DNA of 64,000 bases from JAWCQZ01 sp038869515 [NCBI: Halobacteria archaeon] (GTDB lineage Archaea; Halobacteriota; Syntropharchaeia; JACQPP01): positions 124,001-188,000 of the forward strand of contig JAWCQZ010000002.1 of NCBI GenBank assembly GCA_038869515.1, written 5' to 3'. Position numbers and translations under genes: made by a program. Shown piece by piece: positions 1-10,494 of this stretch (position 1 is the stretch's first letter; every line of letters begins with the position of its first letter). A model generated the notes under the pieces. It was not told where the DNA came from and did no database searches. It saw only the letters and a program-made list of their open reading frames with translations.

Positions 1-109
1 CCACGTAGATGACCCTCTGCGCGTCCCCGACGCAGTCCTCGGCCTGGGTCCGGGTGAGGCGCTCCAGGGCCGAAATCCACTGGAGTTCCGTCGTCCCGAG
101 GCGGATCAC
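1..109 (-). CDS. nusA: NusA-like KH-domain transcription factor, N-terminal fragment
   Basis: Only the first 36 codons lie in the window and the gene runs off the left edge. It starts at a GTG that overlaps the TGA stop of rpl30e (GTGA). The visible residues (IRLGTTELQWISALERLT) match the start of archaeal NusA homologues, which normally sit directly after rpl30e in the RNA polymerase operon. Position and sequence agree. The KH domains are outside the window. Confidence 0.75.
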   Translation of the reverse strand, partial: MIRLGTTELQWISALERLTRTQAEDCVGDAQRVIYV

Positions 110-495
110 TGCATCTTCTCTTCGGGGGCCGCCTCGGAGGCCTCCGCGGGGGGCTTCTCCTTCCTGGCCCGCTTTCCCCGTCCGCGGCGCGCGGGCCCCT
201 CCCCGCCCTTCACCGCAGCGAGAATGTCGGAGTCGCCGGGGTCGAGGACCGCCAGGAGGCCGACCGAGAAGGGCTTGCCGCACGCGGTCCCCAGCTCCTG
301 GTTGCTCCCCGGGAAGAGGAACAGGGGCGGGGGAGAGGCGGTCTGCTGGAGCCGCTCCACCACCCCTGGCGGCGGGTTGCGGGAGGCGACCACCAGTTTC
401 GCCTTCCTCTTCTCGACCGCCTGCAGGGCCCCCTTCGTCCCCAGGACGACGTCGCCGGTCTCGATCGCCCGGCGGAGGGAGCGGTCCAAGTCCAT
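106..495 (-). CDS. rpl30e: Ribosomal protein L30e
   Basis: 129 aa. L7Ae/L30e-fold protein of the large ribosomal subunit. The N-terminal stretch GDVVLGTKGALQAVEKRKAKLVVASRN is family-typical in layout (nucleotide-binding GTKG turn, then the basic helix), and the domain ends near residue 100. The tail (about residues 100-129) is lysine-, arginine- and alanine-rich and longer than in most archaeal L30e. The ATG follows the rpoA2 stop directly with no spacer, so it is translationally coupled. Its place between rpoA2 and nusA is the conserved archaeal order. Confidence 0.93.
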   Translation of the reverse strand: MDLDRSLRRAIETGDVVLGTKGALQAVEKRKAKLVVASRNPPPGVVERLQQTASPPPLFLFPGSNQELGTACGKPFSVGLLAVLDPGDSDILAAVKGGEGPARRGRGKRARKEKPPAEASEAAPEEKMQ

Positions 496-1860
496 CTACG
501 CGGAGTCCTCGGCCTTCGGGGCCTCGGGCCTGTCGTATCGCTTGGCGACCAGTTCGACGTCGCCGGTCCCCAGCCGGATGGGCTGCCCCACGATGACGTT
601 CTCCGTGACCCCCCGGAGGGCGTCCACGTCCCCCCGGACGGCGGCGTCGAGCAGCTGGTTCGTGGTGACCTCGAACGCGGCCCGGGAGAGGACCGAGGCC
701 TTCTCGCCGGCGATGCCGTGGCGGCCGATCTGCTTGACCTCGCCGTCGGCGGTCATGATGTCGGCCACCAGCATGATGTGCCGGACGTCCACGTCCAGCC
801 CCTGCTCGCCCAGGGTCTCAGTGGCCTCGTGGATGATGAGGTTCCGCGCGGCCTCGATGCCCAGGGTCTCGGCCACCTCGTAGATGTTGTTGGTCCGGGT
901 GCGGATGGCGTCAATGCCCTTGACCTTCAGGACCCGTTCGAGGTCGGAGCCTTCGGTGTAGAGGACGAATTCGTCCTCCACCTTCCGGATGACCACCCGC
1001 TCGATGGAGGAGATGCCCCGGAGCGTGAGCCGCCGGACGCGGTCCCGGAGTTTCAGGAGGTCCTTGTAAGTTCCCGACTTCGGCGTGAGGCGGATGCGGT
1101 TCCCCCGCACGTCCTTCTTGACCTCGGTGAAGGCGAGGCGCCGGTCCACGGTCTCGAAGGTGAGCTTGCGCTTCTCCAGGAGGGCCGGGTCGAGGCGGAC
1201 CTCCAGGGAGTTGTCCTCCGAGTCGGTGGCCAGTTCGCCCACGTGGTCCATGTAGGTGGCCTCGATCTCCCGGGCCAGGGTATGGGCCTTCTCCCGGTCG
1301 TAGCGGCAGTCCCGGTCGAGGTAGATGGTCATGATGGGGGTCGAGGGGATGCGCCGCGCGTCCACGATTTCGATGAGGCGGGGGAGCCCCAGGGTGACGT
1401 TGAGCTCTGCGACGCCCGCGTAGTGGAACGTCCGCATGGTCATCTGGGTCCCGGGCTCGCCGATGGACTGGGCGGCCACGATCCCCACGGGCTCGCAGGG
1501 CTCCACGCGGGCTTCGCGGTATTTCTGCACCACGAGGCGGAACACCCGGTCGAGGTCCTCGGGGTCGATCTCCTTCTCGTGCTTCAGCAGGTAGTACTGG
1601 AGCTCCCGGATGACGCCTGCGGGCAGGGGGAGCGCCCGGGTCTTCTCCGCGATGGCCCTCCAGAAGGGCGAGACGAGGCCGATGAGGTCCTCCACCCGGG
1701 CCCGGCTCCGGACGGCGGCGTAGTCCCACTCCGCCCGGAGGAGGAGGGAGGCGGTGCTGGTGTCCACGCCCCGGTTCTCCAACTCCTGCTTGGCTTCCTT
1801 GACCACTCGGATGTCCTTCCGGGGCTTGGTTTTCGCCGGGGGGGTCTTGGGGGTCGCCAT
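496..1860 (-). CDS. rpoA2: DNA-directed RNA polymerase subunit A'' (Rpo1C)
   Basis: 454 aa. C-terminal part of the largest RNA polymerase subunit, which is split in archaea. The trigger-loop segment [15 protein letters not shown] lies near residues 135-150, and the following [20 protein letters not shown] is the conserved continuation. Near the C-terminus, [20 protein letters not shown] is also diagnostic. The first 20 residues are a Lys/Pro-rich extension. The ATG lies one base after the rpoA1 stop, so the two subunits are made together. Confidence 0.97.
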   Translation of the reverse strand: MATPKTPPAKTKPRKDIRVVKEAKQELENRGVDTSTASLLLRAEWDYAAVRSRARVEDLIGLVSPFWRAIAEKTRALPLPAGVIRELQYYLLKHEKEIDPEDLDRVFRLVVQKYREARVEPCEPVGIVAAQSIGEPGTQMTMRTFHYAGVAELNVTLGLPRLIEIVDARRIPSTPIMTIYLDRDCRYDREKAHTLAREIEATYMDHVGELATDSEDNSLEVRLDPALLEKRKLTFETVDRRLAFTEVKKDVRGNRIRLTPKSGTYKDLLKLRDRVRRLTLRGISSIERVVIRKVEDEFVLYTEGSDLERVLKVKGIDAIRTRTNNIYEVAETLGIEAARNLIIHEATETLGEQGLDVDVRHIMLVADIMTADGEVKQIGRHGIAGEKASVLSRAAFEVTTNQLLDAAVRGDVDALRGVTENVIVGQPIRLGTGDVELVAKRYDRPEAPKAEDSA

Positions 1861-1861
1861 G

Positions 1862-4612
1862 TCACTCCTCCGTCAGGCTCCCCGCCACGGTGCGGATGAT
1901 GCGGGGGATGTTCACGGCCTTGCCGTAGTCGCTCTTGGCAGGGTCCACGTTGTCCTCGCCGTAGAGGAACTGGACCACGACGCCCCGGGTCTCCCGGACG
2001 GTCCCGTCATACTTGACCTCGAGGTCCTGGAGGGCGTTGATGAGTCGCCGCTGGAGGTAGCCGCTCTGGGAGGTCCGGACGGCGGTGTCCACGAGCCCCT
2101 CGCGCCCGCCGATGGAGTGGAAGAAATATTCGAGCGGGGTGAGGCCCCGCTTGTAGGAGGACTGGATGAAGCCCCGCGCCGAGGCCTCCCGGTCCCCCTC
2201 TTTGAAGTGGGAGAGGGTACGCTTGTAGTAGCCCCGGGAGATGCGCTCGCCCCGCACCGACTGCTGGCCAACGCAGCCCGCCATCTGGGTCAGGTTCAGC
2301 ATGGAGCCCCGGGCGCCGGAGACCGCCATGATGACCGCGGGGTTCTGGGGGTCGAGGTGGCGCTCCGCAATCTGACCGGCCGTGTCCCGGGCGCGCCCGA
2401 GCTCCCGCATGATTTCCATCTCCAAGGTCTCCTCGAGGGTCCGGCCGGGCATCGGCTGCAGTTCGCCCGCGTCGTACGCCTCGATGAGTTTCCTGGCGCG
2501 GTTCCGCGCGTTCCCGATGACCTCGTCAATCTGGGCCCGGGCCTCGAGGGGGATGTCCTCGTCGCTGATGCCCGCCGTGAACCCGAGGTTCATGAGGGTC
2601 CGGATGGCGAGTTTGGTCGCGTCGTCGAGGAACAGCCGGGCCTGGTCCCGGGGGTACTCCTTGACGATTTTGTCGAGGATTTTGCCCTTGAAGGCCCCCA
2701 CGGCCGCCTCGTCCACGGCGCCGGCCAGCAGGACCCCGTCCCGGACCACGACGAACGCGTCCCGGGGGCACCTCTCCAGCTCCTCCGTGCTCTTGGCTCT
2801 CCGGCAGTGGTCGCAGGTCTTCGCGATTTCGGCCTTGAATGCGATGTTGAGGTCCTTGGGGAGGATGAGGCTGAAGAGCTGCTTGCCGGTCCAGTAGGGG
2901 GCGCCCCCCTCCTCGCCCGCCGGCTCTCCGAGGCCCGTGGCGCTGGTGTTGCGGATGATGTCGAGGGCCGCCTCCCGGCCGAACTTCTGCTGGCCGTGGG
3001 TGAGGAGGAAGAGGCCGGTGATGTGGTCGTGGATGCACCCGATGATGGGGCCGCCGAACCGCGGGCTGAGGATGTTCTCCTGGACCGCCATCAGGATGCG
3101 CGCCTCCGCCCGGGCCTCCTCGGTCTGGGGGGCGTGGAGGTTCATCTCGTCCCCGTCGAAGTCGGCGTTGTAGGGGGGGCAGACGGCGGGGTTGAGCCGG
3201 AAGGTCTTGTGGGGCGCGGGGACCACCTTGACCCGGTGCGCCATGATGGACATGCGGTGGAGGGAGGGCTGCCGGTTGAAGAGGACGATGTCGCCGTCGT
3301 GCAGCTGGCGGTCGAGTTTCCACCCGGGCTCCAACTGCGAGGCGAGCTCCTCGCAGTTCTTCTCGGTGACCTTGACCCGCCGGCCGTCGAGCCGCCGGGC
3401 GTAGTTGACGCCCCCGGCCCGCGGCCCCTTCTGGAGGGCGGCCCGCATCGCCTCCAGGTTCCGGGCGGTGACGGTCACCGGGATGGTGAGCTCCCGGGCG
3501 ATACCCTCGGGGACCCCGACCTCCCCGATGGAGAGGTTGGGGTCGGGGCTGATGACCGTCCGGGCCGAGAAGTTCACGCGCTTGCCGCTGAGGGAGCCCC
3601 GGAAGCGCCCCTCCTTGCCCTTGAGGCGCTGGCTCAGAGTCTTGAGGGGGCGGCCGGAGCGGTGGCGCGCGGGCGGGATGCCCGACACCTCGTTGTCCAT
3701 GTAGGTGGTGACGTGGTACTGGAGGAGTTCCCAGAGGTCCTCGATGATGAGCTGGGGCGCGCCCGCCTCCTTGTTCTCCTGGAACCGCTGGTTGATGCGG
3801 ATGATGTCCACGAGTTTGTGGGTCAAATCGTCCTCCGAGCGTTGCCCGCTCTCCAGGGTGATGGAGGGCCGGGTGGTGACGGGCGGGACGGGCAGGACCT
3901 TGAGGATGGCCCACTCGGGGCGGGCGTTCTTCGGGTCCATGCCGAAGAGGGAAACGTCCCCGTCCGGGATGCGTTCGAGGCGGTCCCGGACGTCCATCGT
4001 GGTGAGTTTCTGCTCGTCCTCGGCGGGGCCCCCGGTCCGGAGGGGCTCGTCGGCGTCGTCATCCTCCTTGGGCGGCGCGGGGGCGGCGGCCGCAGCGGGC
4101 GACTTGCCCCCCTTCTCGTAGTAGGTCGTCGGCTTCTCGAAGACCACGTCCTTCTGGGGCTCGCCGCAGTGGGGGCACGCCTTCTTCTTGATGCACTCCC
4201 GGGCCAGGTCGCGGGCGATCTCGTCGATGGTGAAGGCGCGGGTCACCTTCTCCTTGGCGGTCTCCAGGCCCTTCTCCCTCTCGGCGTCCGCCAGGAGGAC
4301 GCGGGAGCACTTGCGGCAGATGGACTGGAGGATGCGGTGGATGAGGCGGGCGTAGCCCACGTGGACCACCGGGGCCACCAGGTCGATGTGGCCGAAGTGG
4401 CCCGGGCACTCGCCGGGCCGCCCGCCGCAGGTCTTGCACCGGAGCCCGGGGTCGATGACTCCCAGGCGCTGGTCCATGAGCCCCATCTCGATGGGGAAGC
4501 CGTCCTCGTCGTAGGTGTCGGCGGTGATGATTTTGGTCACGCTCATCTTGCGGATTTCCTTCGGCGAGAGGAGGCCGAACTTGATGCGGGCGATGCGCTT
4601 CGGGGCCGCCAT
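1862..4612 (-). CDS. rpoA1: DNA-directed RNA polymerase subunit A' (Rpo1N)
   Basis: 916 aa. Carries the catalytic magnesium-binding motif [12 protein letters not shown]. The N-terminal zinc-binding region includes [17 protein letters not shown], and a second CxxC pair (CPHC) lies near residue 145. I chose the ATG at 4612 ([13 protein letters not shown]), two bases after the rpoB stop; the open frame continues upstream inside rpoB but that part is not polymerase-like. A Pro/Ala-rich and acidic insertion lies near residues 160-190. Operon position is conserved. Confidence 0.97.
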   Translation of the reverse strand: MAAPKRIARIKFGLLSPKEIRKMSVTKIITADTYDEDGFPIEMGLMDQRLGVIDPGLRCKTCGGRPGECPGHFGHIDLVAPVVHVGYARLIHRILQSICRKCSRVLLADAEREKGLETAKEKVTRAFTIDEIARDLARECIKKKACPHCGEPQKDVVFEKPTTYYEKGGKSPAAAAAPAPPKEDDDADEPLRTGGPAEDEQKLTTMDVRDRLERIPDGDVSLFGMDPKNARPEWAILKVLPVPPVTTRPSITLESGQRSEDDLTHKLVDIIRINQRFQENKEAGAPQLIIEDLWELLQYHVTTYMDNEVSGIPPARHRSGRPLKTLSQRLKGKEGRFRGSLSGKRVNFSARTVISPDPNLSIGEVGVPEGIARELTIPVTVTARNLEAMRAALQKGPRAGGVNYARRLDGRRVKVTEKNCEELASQLEPGWKLDRQLHDGDIVLFNRQPSLHRMSIMAHRVKVVPAPHKTFRLNPAVCPPYNADFDGDEMNLHAPQTEEARAEARILMAVQENILSPRFGGPIIGCIHDHITGLFLLTHGQQKFGREAALDIIRNTSATGLGEPAGEEGGAPYWTGKQLFSLILPKDLNIAFKAEIAKTCDHCRRAKSTEELERCPRDAFVVVRDGVLLAGAVDEAAVGAFKGKILDKIVKEYPRDQARLFLDDATKLAIRTLMNLGFTAGISDEDIPLEARAQIDEVIGNARNRARKLIEAYDAGELQPMPGRTLEETLEMEIMRELGRARDTAGQIAERHLDPQNPAVIMAVSGARGSMLNLTQMAGCVGQQSVRGERISRGYYKRTLSHFKEGDREASARGFIQSSYKRGLTPLEYFFHSIGGREGLVDTAVRTSQSGYLQRRLINALQDLEVKYDGTVRETRGVVVQFLYGEDNVDPAKSDYGKAVNIPRIIRTVAGSLTEE

Positions 4613-4614
4613 GG

Positions 4615-7600
4615 CTAAACGGCGTCCTCCAGTTCCAGCCTCGGCGCGATTCCGAGAGACTTCATCTCGTCCAGCAGGAGTTTGAAGGCGTACGACATCT
4701 CGACCGGGTAAATCTCGGTCTCCCCCTTGCAGTTGTTGCAGGTGGCCCGCTTGCTCGCCCGCTCGATGGCCGCCACCATGCCGCACTGGGTGCAGACGTA
4801 CTCCAGGACCTTGTCCGACTCGTCGAGGAGCCGCTCCTTGAGCGCGAGGGCGGCGCCGTGGCCGATGAGGACGTCCCGCTCCATCTCCCCGAACCGCAGG
4901 CCGCCCTCCCGGGCCCGCCCCTCGGTGGGCTGGCGGGTGAGGACCTGGACCGGTCCGCGGGAGCGGGCGTGGATTTTCGAGGCGACCGTGTGGTAGAGCT
5001 TCTGGTAGTAGGCGACCCCGACGAAGATGTCCGCCACGATGCGCTGGCCCGTGATGCCGTCGGTGAGGACCTCCTTCCCGGAGTGGTGGAACCCGAGGGC
5101 CTGGAGGGCGGGCCGGAGGGACTCCTCTTTCTCCCCGGAAAAGGGCGTGGCGTCGATGCGCCGCCCCTGCAGGGCGCCCACCTTGCCCGCAATCATCTCG
5201 AGGACGTGCCCGACGGTCATGCGGCTCGGGATGGCGTGGGGATTCACGATGAGGTCGGGAATCAGCCCGCTCTCGGTGAAGGGCATGTCCTCCTGGGGCA
5301 CGATGAGCCCCACCACGCCCTTCTGGCCGTGGCGGGAGGCGAACTTGTCCCCGATTTCGGGCAGCCGGGGGTCCCGGACCCGGACCTTCACCAGGGGCGT
5401 CCCGTTCTCCGACTCGCAGAGGAAGACCGAGTCCACCACGCCCTCCTCGTTGCTCCGCATCGTCACGGAGGACTCCCGCCGCTGCTGGGGGGCGAAGCCG
5501 AGTTCGGTCGGCTCCTCCAGGAACCGGGGCGGGGAGGTCTTGCCGATGAGCACCGCGTTCCCCGACATGCCGGTCTCCGGGTTCACCACGCCGTCCGCGT
5601 CGAGGTGGGCGTAGGCCTCGCTCTCGCGGGCCCCGTCCACCTCGGCGTCGGGAATCTCGAAGCGGTCCTTCTGCCCGCCGGGGTAGGTCCGCTCCTCGGC
5701 CTCGTAGGTGCGGAAGAAGTGGGAGCGCCCGAGCCCTCGGTCCACGGAGCCCCGGTTCAGGATGAGGGCGTCCTCGATGTTGTACCCTTCGTAGGGGAGG
5801 ACGGCGAGGACGAAGTTCTGCCCCCCGGGGCGGGCGTTGTAGCCCGTGGTCTCCGACGCGATGGTGGTGCTGATCTCGGACTGGGGGTAGTGGAGCATGT
5901 AGTTCCGCGTCTCGACCCGGAGGTAGACGTTCGCCATGGGGAAGCCGAGGGACTGCTTGACCATCCCCGCCCCCATGGTGTTCCGGGGCGCCGAGTTGTG
6001 CTCGGGGTAGGGGACGAGGGAGGCGCAGATGCCCAGGATGAGCGAGGGGTCCATCTCGAGGTGGGTGTGGGCTTCGGTCAGGTCCTCCTCCCGGATGGCG
6101 ATGTAGGCGTTCTCCTCTTCCTCGGCGTCGAGGAACTCGAGGACCCCCCTGACCGCGAGGTCGTCGGCGGCGAGGCGTCCCGCCTGGAGGTCGGCGATGT
6201 GCTTCTCGGTGAGGAGGGGCTTGCCCCTGTCCACGGAGATGAGGAGCCTCCGGGCCCGTCCCATCGAGGCGTTGACGATGACCTCGCCGGTCTTCCCGTA
6301 GTGGGTGACGTTGACCTGGGGCGAGAGCTCCCCGGCCCGGCGCATGCGCCGGATGTCCTCGGCGAGTTTCTTGGGGTCCTTGATGGTCCCGATGAGGGCC
6401 CCGTCCACGAAGACCCGGGCGTCGCCCGACGCCACCGAAGTCCCGACCTTCAAGGGCTTGACGCCGAGGCCGAAGAGGATGCGGCGCACCTCCTCCTCCG
6501 GGGCCCCGGTGCTGAGTTCGGCCATCTGGGCGAGGTTCTTCACCAGGCCGCAGTTGGGCCCCTCAGGGGTCTCGGTGGGGCAGATGCGGCCCCACTGGGT
6601 CGCGTGGAGGTCGCGCGCCTCGAAGTGGGGCTGCGTCCTGGAGAGCGGGCTGATGACCCGCCGGAGGTGGGAGAGGGTCGAGATGTGGTCGCTCCGGTCC
6701 AGCAACTGGGAGACGCCGGTGCGGCCGCCGACCCAGTTCCCCGTCCCGAGGGGGTGGAGGAGCCGGTCGGTGAGGACGTCCGCACGGACAGCCGTGAAGA
6801 CGGTCGGCTCCCGGTGGCGCATGACCGAGCGCTCCAGCTGGTACTTGACGTCCCGGGCGAGGCGGTTGAAGGAGACCCGGAAGAGGTCCTCGATGAGGTC
6901 CCCCGCCAGTTTGAGCCGCTTGTTGGCATAGTGGTCCTTGTCGTCCTCGTTCCGCAGCCCCATGGCGAGTTCGAAGCACGCCTCGGCCATGTGGCCCAGG
7001 AAGTAGGCCTTCGCGATGCGGTCCTTCTCCTCGACCCCCAGGTGGGGGAGGAGGTAGCGGTCCATGACGTAGCCGGCCCGCCGCTTCTGGTAGTCCTTCG
7101 TCTGGTTCGACGCCACACGCTTGCCGATGCGGAGGAGGGCGTCCTCGTGGTTCTGGACCTCGGCCTGCTCGAGGTTCTCGAGCATGAGCCGCTGGATGGC
7201 CGTGCTGCTCGAGACGAGGTTCACGATGTCCTCGTCGGTGAAGGCGTCCTTGCCGCTCTTGGGGTCGGTCCCGCCGAGGGCCTTGATGAGTGTGACGAAG
7301 TTGATGCGGCCCGACACCGACGGGAAGGAGACCTCCAGGATGCCCTCCCGGCTCTTCTCGACCACCACCAGGGCCCGGTAGCCCCGGCGCTGCGAGAAGA
7401 CCTTCGCGACCTCCACCTCCTCGTTGTAGCGCTCGGTCTTCTCCACGAGAATCTTGTTGGGGGCGAGGTCCTCCAGGGTCATGACCACGCGCTCGGTCCC
7501 GTTGATGACGAAGTAGCCGCCGGGGTCCACCGGGTCCTCGCCCGCGTGGACGAGGCAGCACCGCCGCTCCACGGAGGGGGCCTGGCCGCATTCGTCGGGC

Positions 7601-8025
7601 AGGCCGTAGAGGTGGCACCCCTTGGAGCGCAGCATGATCGGGAGTTCGCCGATGACGACCTCCTCCTCTTTCCCGCGCTCGTCCTTCTGCCCCTGCTCGT
7701 AGTAGTCGTAGACGATCTGCATCTTCAGATGGATGGGGGCCGCGTAGGTGAGGTTCCGGATGCGGGCGTCCGAGGGCAGCAGGGGCTCCCGCGCCCCGTC
7801 CGCCTCGGTGACTTCGGGCATCCCGACCCGGACCTTGCCCAGTTTCACGTAGATGCGGTATTTGCCCCGGTGGTCGGCCTCGTCGATGTCGGTCTGGATG
7901 ACCCCCTCCTCGTCAATCACGCGCTGCAGGCCCGACTCCAGGAACTTGTTGAAGGACTCCAGGTGGTGCCGCGCGATCTTGTCGCGGGTGAAGTAGGCGC
8001 GGGCGAGGGCCTTGCGGTCGATCAC
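4615..8025 (-). CDS. rpoB: DNA-directed RNA polymerase subunit B (Rpo2), unsplit
   Basis: 1136 aa, the full-length second-largest subunit. Archaeal landmarks include [21 protein letters not shown] near the N-terminus, the hybrid-binding region ([16 protein letters not shown]), [23 protein letters not shown], and a C-terminal zinc-binding segment (CTQCGMV ... CNNC). B'' and B' are one polypeptide, whereas halophiles and most classical methanogens split them. That supports a Thermoplasmatota-like, Thermococci-like or crenarchaeal-type arrangement. Confidence 0.97.
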   Translation of the reverse strand: MIDRKALARAYFTRDKIARHHLESFNKFLESGLQRVIDEEGVIQTDIDEADHRGKYRIYVKLGKVRVGMPEVTEADGAREPLLPSDARIRNLTYAAPIHLKMQIVYDYYEQGQKDERGKEEEVVIGELPIMLRSKGCHLYGLPDECGQAPSVERRCCLVHAGEDPVDPGGYFVINGTERVVMTLEDLAPNKILVEKTERYNEEVEVAKVFSQRRGYRALVVVEKSREGILEVSFPSVSGRINFVTLIKALGGTDPKSGKDAFTDEDIVNLVSSSTAIQRLMLENLEQAEVQNHEDALLRIGKRVASNQTKDYQKRRAGYVMDRYLLPHLGVEEKDRIAKAYFLGHMAEACFELAMGLRNEDDKDHYANKRLKLAGDLIEDLFRVSFNRLARDVKYQLERSVMRHREPTVFTAVRADVLTDRLLHPLGTGNWVGGRTGVSQLLDRSDHISTLSHLRRVISPLSRTQPHFEARDLHATQWGRICPTETPEGPNCGLVKNLAQMAELSTGAPEEEVRRILFGLGVKPLKVGTSVASGDARVFVDGALIGTIKDPKKLAEDIRRMRRAGELSPQVNVTHYGKTGEVIVNASMGRARRLLISVDRGKPLLTEKHIADLQAGRLAADDLAVRGVLEFLDAEEEENAYIAIREEDLTEAHTHLEMDPSLILGICASLVPYPEHNSAPRNTMGAGMVKQSLGFPMANVYLRVETRNYMLHYPQSEISTTIASETTGYNARPGGQNFVLAVLPYEGYNIEDALILNRGSVDRGLGRSHFFRTYEAEERTYPGGQKDRFEIPDAEVDGARESEAYAHLDADGVVNPETGMSGNAVLIGKTSPPRFLEEPTELGFAPQQRRESSVTMRSNEEGVVDSVFLCESENGTPLVKVRVRDPRLPEIGDKFASRHGQKGVVGLIVPQEDMPFTESGLIPDLIVNPHAIPSRMTVGHVLEMIAGKVGALQGRRIDATPFSGEKEESLRPALQALGFHHSGKEVLTDGITGQRIVADIFVGVAYYQKLYHTVASKIHARSRGPVQVLTRQPTEGRAREGGLRFGEMERDVLIGHGAALALKERLLDESDKVLEYVCTQCGMVAAIERASKRATCNNCKGETEIYPVEMSYAFKLLLDEMKSLGIAPRLELEDAV

Positions 8026-8092
8026 GCTTTGCCCCCTTCCTGAGTTCGTTGCCGACGGAACGAGAGGGTTTCCGAGCGGAGCGGCAACATGA

Positions 8093-8326
8093 TCACGAAA
8101 CAGTCACCCGGTAGACGATGGCCTCTCCCGCCGTCTCGCTCTTGCGGTAAATCTTGATGACATCTCCCGGCTGTGCCCCGATCTCCTCGGCCGCGGGGTC
8201 GGTGGCCCGGATTTTCGGCAGCAGGTCCTTGGTGATGCCGAGGCGCTGGAGGACCTGCTTGACCTCCTCGGGCGCGGCCTTCTCGTGGCGGGGAACCAGA
8301 TCGTGTTGGCTGGGGCGGATTTTCAT
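8093..8326 (-). CDS. rpoH: DNA-directed RNA polymerase subunit H (Rpo5)
   Basis: 77 aa, the normal length for archaeal RpoH/Rpb5 C-terminal-domain homologues. The start ([20 protein letters not shown]), [24 protein letters not shown] and the terminal VYRVTVS are family hallmarks. It is first in the operon and 67 bases ahead of rpoB. A purine-rich Shine-Dalgarno-like stretch (GGAGGA) sits just before the ATG, unlike the leaderless starts common in this window. Confidence 0.95.
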   Translation of the reverse strand: MKIRPSQHDLVPRHEKAAPEEVKQVLQRLGITKDLLPKIRATDPAAEEIGAQPGDVIKIYRKSETAGEAIVYRVTVS

Positions 8327-8382
8327 CTATCCTCCTCCGGCCCTCGCTCGCCCGCTGACGCGGGCTCGCTCGGGCCCGGGCA

Positions 8383-8420
8383 AAATCGCCGGCCTCGCTT
8401 CGCTCGGCCGCGATTTTGCG
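8383..8420. repeat. GC-rich hairpin between rpoH and tRNA-Lys
   Basis: An inverted repeat: arms GCAAAATCGC and GCGATTTTGC enclose a second palindromic pair (GGCC...GGCC) around a CTTCG-type turn. It lies upstream of rpoH and downstream of the tRNA. It could serve as a structured leader for the RNA polymerase operon or as a transcription barrier; neither role can be assigned. It adjoins repeat copy A. Confidence 0.6.
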
Positions 8421-8442
8421 AGTTGCCATGAATGGCGACCTC

Positions 8443-8490
8443 GCAGAACCCGCCCGGAGCGAGCGAAGCGAGCGGAGGGCAGGGTTCTGC
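8443..8490 (+). repeat. Dispersed palindromic repeat, copy A (core)
   Basis: Arms GCAGAACCC and GGGTTCTGC flank GC-rich sequence with a GCGAGCGAAGCGAGC-type inner hairpin. The same core, with GGAACCC/GGGTTCC arms, recurs at 14412-14464 and, on the minus strand, at 40335-40388. Compensating changes at the same arm position (A with T here, G with C elsewhere) suggest selection for the hairpin. Confidence 0.75.
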
Positions 8491-8530
8491 GGACCGCGCC
8501 CCCCGTCGTATCACGAGCGGGCGCGGAGAC

Positions 8531-8683
8531 CGGGCCCGCGGGGATTTGAACCCCGGGCCACCTGGTCTCTTCCCCACTCTCGATGGACGGGAGGGACGTC
8601 CCGCGCGCCAACGCCGTGATTGGGTTTGTTCGCTCCATCGTCGGTTAAAAGCCAGGCGCTCTACCTGCCTGAGCTACGGGCCC
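8531..8683 (-). tRNA. tRNA-Lys(TTT) with a 79-nt intron
   Basis: The acceptor stem GGGCCCG pairs with CGGGCCC, followed by discriminator G at 8531. The D arm is GTAGCTCAGG..AGAGC and the T arm is CGGGG-TTCAAAT-CCCCG. The anticodon stem CCTGG/CCAGG closes the loop CTTTTAA, giving anticodon TTT. Exon 1 is 8646-8683 and exon 2 is 8531-8566; the mature RNA would be 74 nt. The interruption at 8567-8645 falls after position 37, the canonical archaeal site cut by the bulge-helix-bulge endonuclease. CCA is not encoded. Confidence 0.93.
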
Positions 8684-8710
8684 GAAGCAATCCCGGCTCC
8701 CTGCCCTCCG

Positions 8711-8720
8711 AATATATATC
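8711..8720 (-). promoter_or_regulatory. TATA box for tRNA-Lys
   Basis: GATATATATT on the minus strand is centred about 32 bases upstream of the tRNA 5' end. This is suitable spacing for an archaeal TATA box and a short 5' leader removed by RNase P. Confidence 0.7.
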
Positions 8721-8823
8721 TTTCGCCATACGCCCGCGTGTGTCGTGAACGAACAATCGGGCTGAAATCTGATGAATTCACAAGCAGCGCGGCTCGTTTT
8801 TTGAAATCTGCGCAATCCGGGTC

Positions 8824-10473
8824 CTACCCTTGGTAGTAGCGCACCCGGCGCGAAATCTCCCGCGCCCGGCGGAGGACCGCCCCGGCCCCCCGGAAACCCT
8901 CCCGATAACCCTCCCTGAACTCCCGCCCCGAACCCGGGGCGCACTGCAGGAAGAGGTGGAGGTCCACCCCGCGGGCCTCCTCTTCTGCCGAGGTCTCGGC
9001 CATGCCGAAATCGATCATGCAGAGGCGGCCTCCGTGGTAGAGAAAATTCGACGGCGTCGGGTCTCCGTGGACCACGCCCGCGGAGTGGAGCCTCCCGAGG
9101 AGCCGTCCCGCCTCCCGGCACCCATCGCGGGTGAGCCGGTCCCGGAGCGAGGGCCCCTCGAGCCGCTCCATGGTGATGACTCCGGCCGCAGGGTCCACCC
9201 TCCGGAGGAGGGGCGTCGGGATCCCGGCCCGCCGGGCCTCCACCGTCAGCCGGGCCTCCCGGCGCAGCCGCTCCTCCCGGAGCCGCTCTTCGATGGGGGC
9301 GATGCGGTAGGCCTTCGGGACCCTCGTCTTGACCGCCTCCCCATCCCTGAACTCGACCACCGCCTCCGCCCCGCGGAGCGCCGGCGGAGGGGGGGACAGT
9401 CCGGACGGGGAGGGGGGGCGAAGCCCCCCCTCCCCACCGGACAGCCAGGGGAGTTCGACCCCGTCGGCGCGCTGGTAGGGCAGAACCTCCGACTCCTCCA
9501 CCGGAGTCTCGACGCCGCTCCGGAGCAGCCGGAGCCCGAGGTGCGCAATCATCACTCCGTTGTCGGCCAGGAACTCCCGTTCCGGCACCAGGAACCGGGC
9601 GCCGCGCGCCTCCGCCATGGTCCGCAGCATCTCCTGGAGCCGGAGGTTGGCGCCGACGCCGCCGGCCAGCAGCACCTCCTCCTTGCCCGCGTAGGCCATC
9701 GCCCGCTCCGCGACCTCCACAGCCATGGCGAAGGCGGTCTCCTGGAGGCTGCAGGCCACCTCCTCGCGCCGCGCCCCCGAGGCCACGAGCCCCTCCGCAG
9801 CGGTCTCGAGGCCCGCGAAGGAGAGGTCCATCCCTTTCACCGTGTAGGGGAGCGGCAGGTGGCGGGAGCCCTCCCGGGCCCGCGCGTCCGTCGTGAGGCT
9901 CTGGCGGGCTGCGCCGGCAGACCGGGCCAACTCCTCGATGCGGGGCCCCCCGGGGTGGGGCAGGCCGAGGAACCGGCCGAACTTGTCGAGGGCGTTGCCG
10001 AGGCCGACGTCGAGGGTCTCGCCGAGGACCCGGTAGCGCCCCCGGTCGGCCACCAGGACCTGGGAGTTGGCGCCGCTCAAGTAGAGGACTGCGGGGTCGA
10101 GGGCTCCGGTCCGCCACCGCCCCACCTCGATGTGGGCCACCGGGTGATTCGCCCCGACCAGCGGCTTGCGGAGCTTGAGGGCGAGGGCCCGTGCGGCGGT
10201 CGCCACCGTCCGGAGGCAGGGGCCCATGCCGGGGCCCCTGGAGAAGGCGATGCCGTCCAGTTTCCGGGGCGGGACCCCCCGCGCCTCCGCCCCCGCGAGG
10301 GCCTCGCGCACGACCTCCCCGACGTGGGCCGAGTGGTGCTGCGCGGCCTCCCGGGGGTGGATGCCTCCGGAGGGGGGCCGGTAGGGCCGGTCGGCGCGGG
10401 AGAGGACCTCGGTCTCGGAGACCACCGCGGCGGAAAGGGCCCAGGCGGTTCCCTCGATCCCGAGGACGTGCAT
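8824..10473 (-). CDS. kae1-bud32: KEOPS Kae1-Bud32 fusion (tRNA t6A synthesis)
   Basis: 549 aa. The N-terminal Kae1 domain (about 1-335) is the TsaD-like threonylcarbamoyltransferase that makes t6A37 in ANN-decoding tRNAs. It shows metal-ligand HPVAH (H110, H114), YLSGANSQV and AGGVGANLRL. The C-terminal Bud32 atypical kinase/ATPase (about 345-549) shows HGDPTPSNFL and MIDFGMAE. The fusion is known in several euryarchaeal groups. The domain linker is Gly/Pro/Ser-rich. A CATATTTGA box at 10495-10503 lies 26 bases before the ATG, so the transcript is probably leaderless. Confidence 0.95.
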   Translation of the reverse strand: MHVLGIEGTAWALSAAVVSETEVLSRADRPYRPPSGGIHPREAAQHHSAHVGEVVREALAGAEARGVPPRKLDGIAFSRGPGMGPCLRTVATAARALALKLRKPLVGANHPVAHIEVGRWRTGALDPAVLYLSGANSQVLVADRGRYRVLGETLDVGLGNALDKFGRFLGLPHPGGPRIEELARSAGAARQSLTTDARAREGSRHLPLPYTVKGMDLSFAGLETAAEGLVASGARREEVACSLQETAFAMAVEVAERAMAYAGKEEVLLAGGVGANLRLQEMLRTMAEARGARFLVPEREFLADNGVMIAHLGLRLLRSGVETPVEESEVLPYQRADGVELPWLSGGEGGLRPPSPSGLSPPPPALRGAEAVVEFRDGEAVKTRVPKAYRIAPIEERLREERLRREARLTVEARRAGIPTPLLRRVDPAAGVITMERLEGPSLRDRLTRDGCREAGRLLGRLHSAGVVHGDPTPSNFLYHGGRLCMIDFGMAETSAEEEARGVDLHLFLQCAPGSGREFREGYREGFRGAGAVLRRAREISRRVRYYQG

Positions 10474-10494
10474 CCCATCAGTAGGGGGGCGACC

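Noticed and set aside
1754-4618. 954-codon plus-strand ORF opposite rpoA1/rpoA2
   Set aside because: It is the antisense shadow of strongly conserved RNA polymerase genes; long antisense ORFs are expected at this G+C and the translation is Gly/Val/Asp/Pro-rich with no domain.
4858-8043. 1061-codon plus-strand ORF opposite rpoB
   Set aside because: Antisense shadow of rpoB with no promoter and no recognisable domain.
8755-8820. CTGATGA resembling box C of a C/D guide RNA, between tRNA-Lys and kae1-bud32
   Set aside because: No matching D, C' and D' boxes at suitable distances on either strand.
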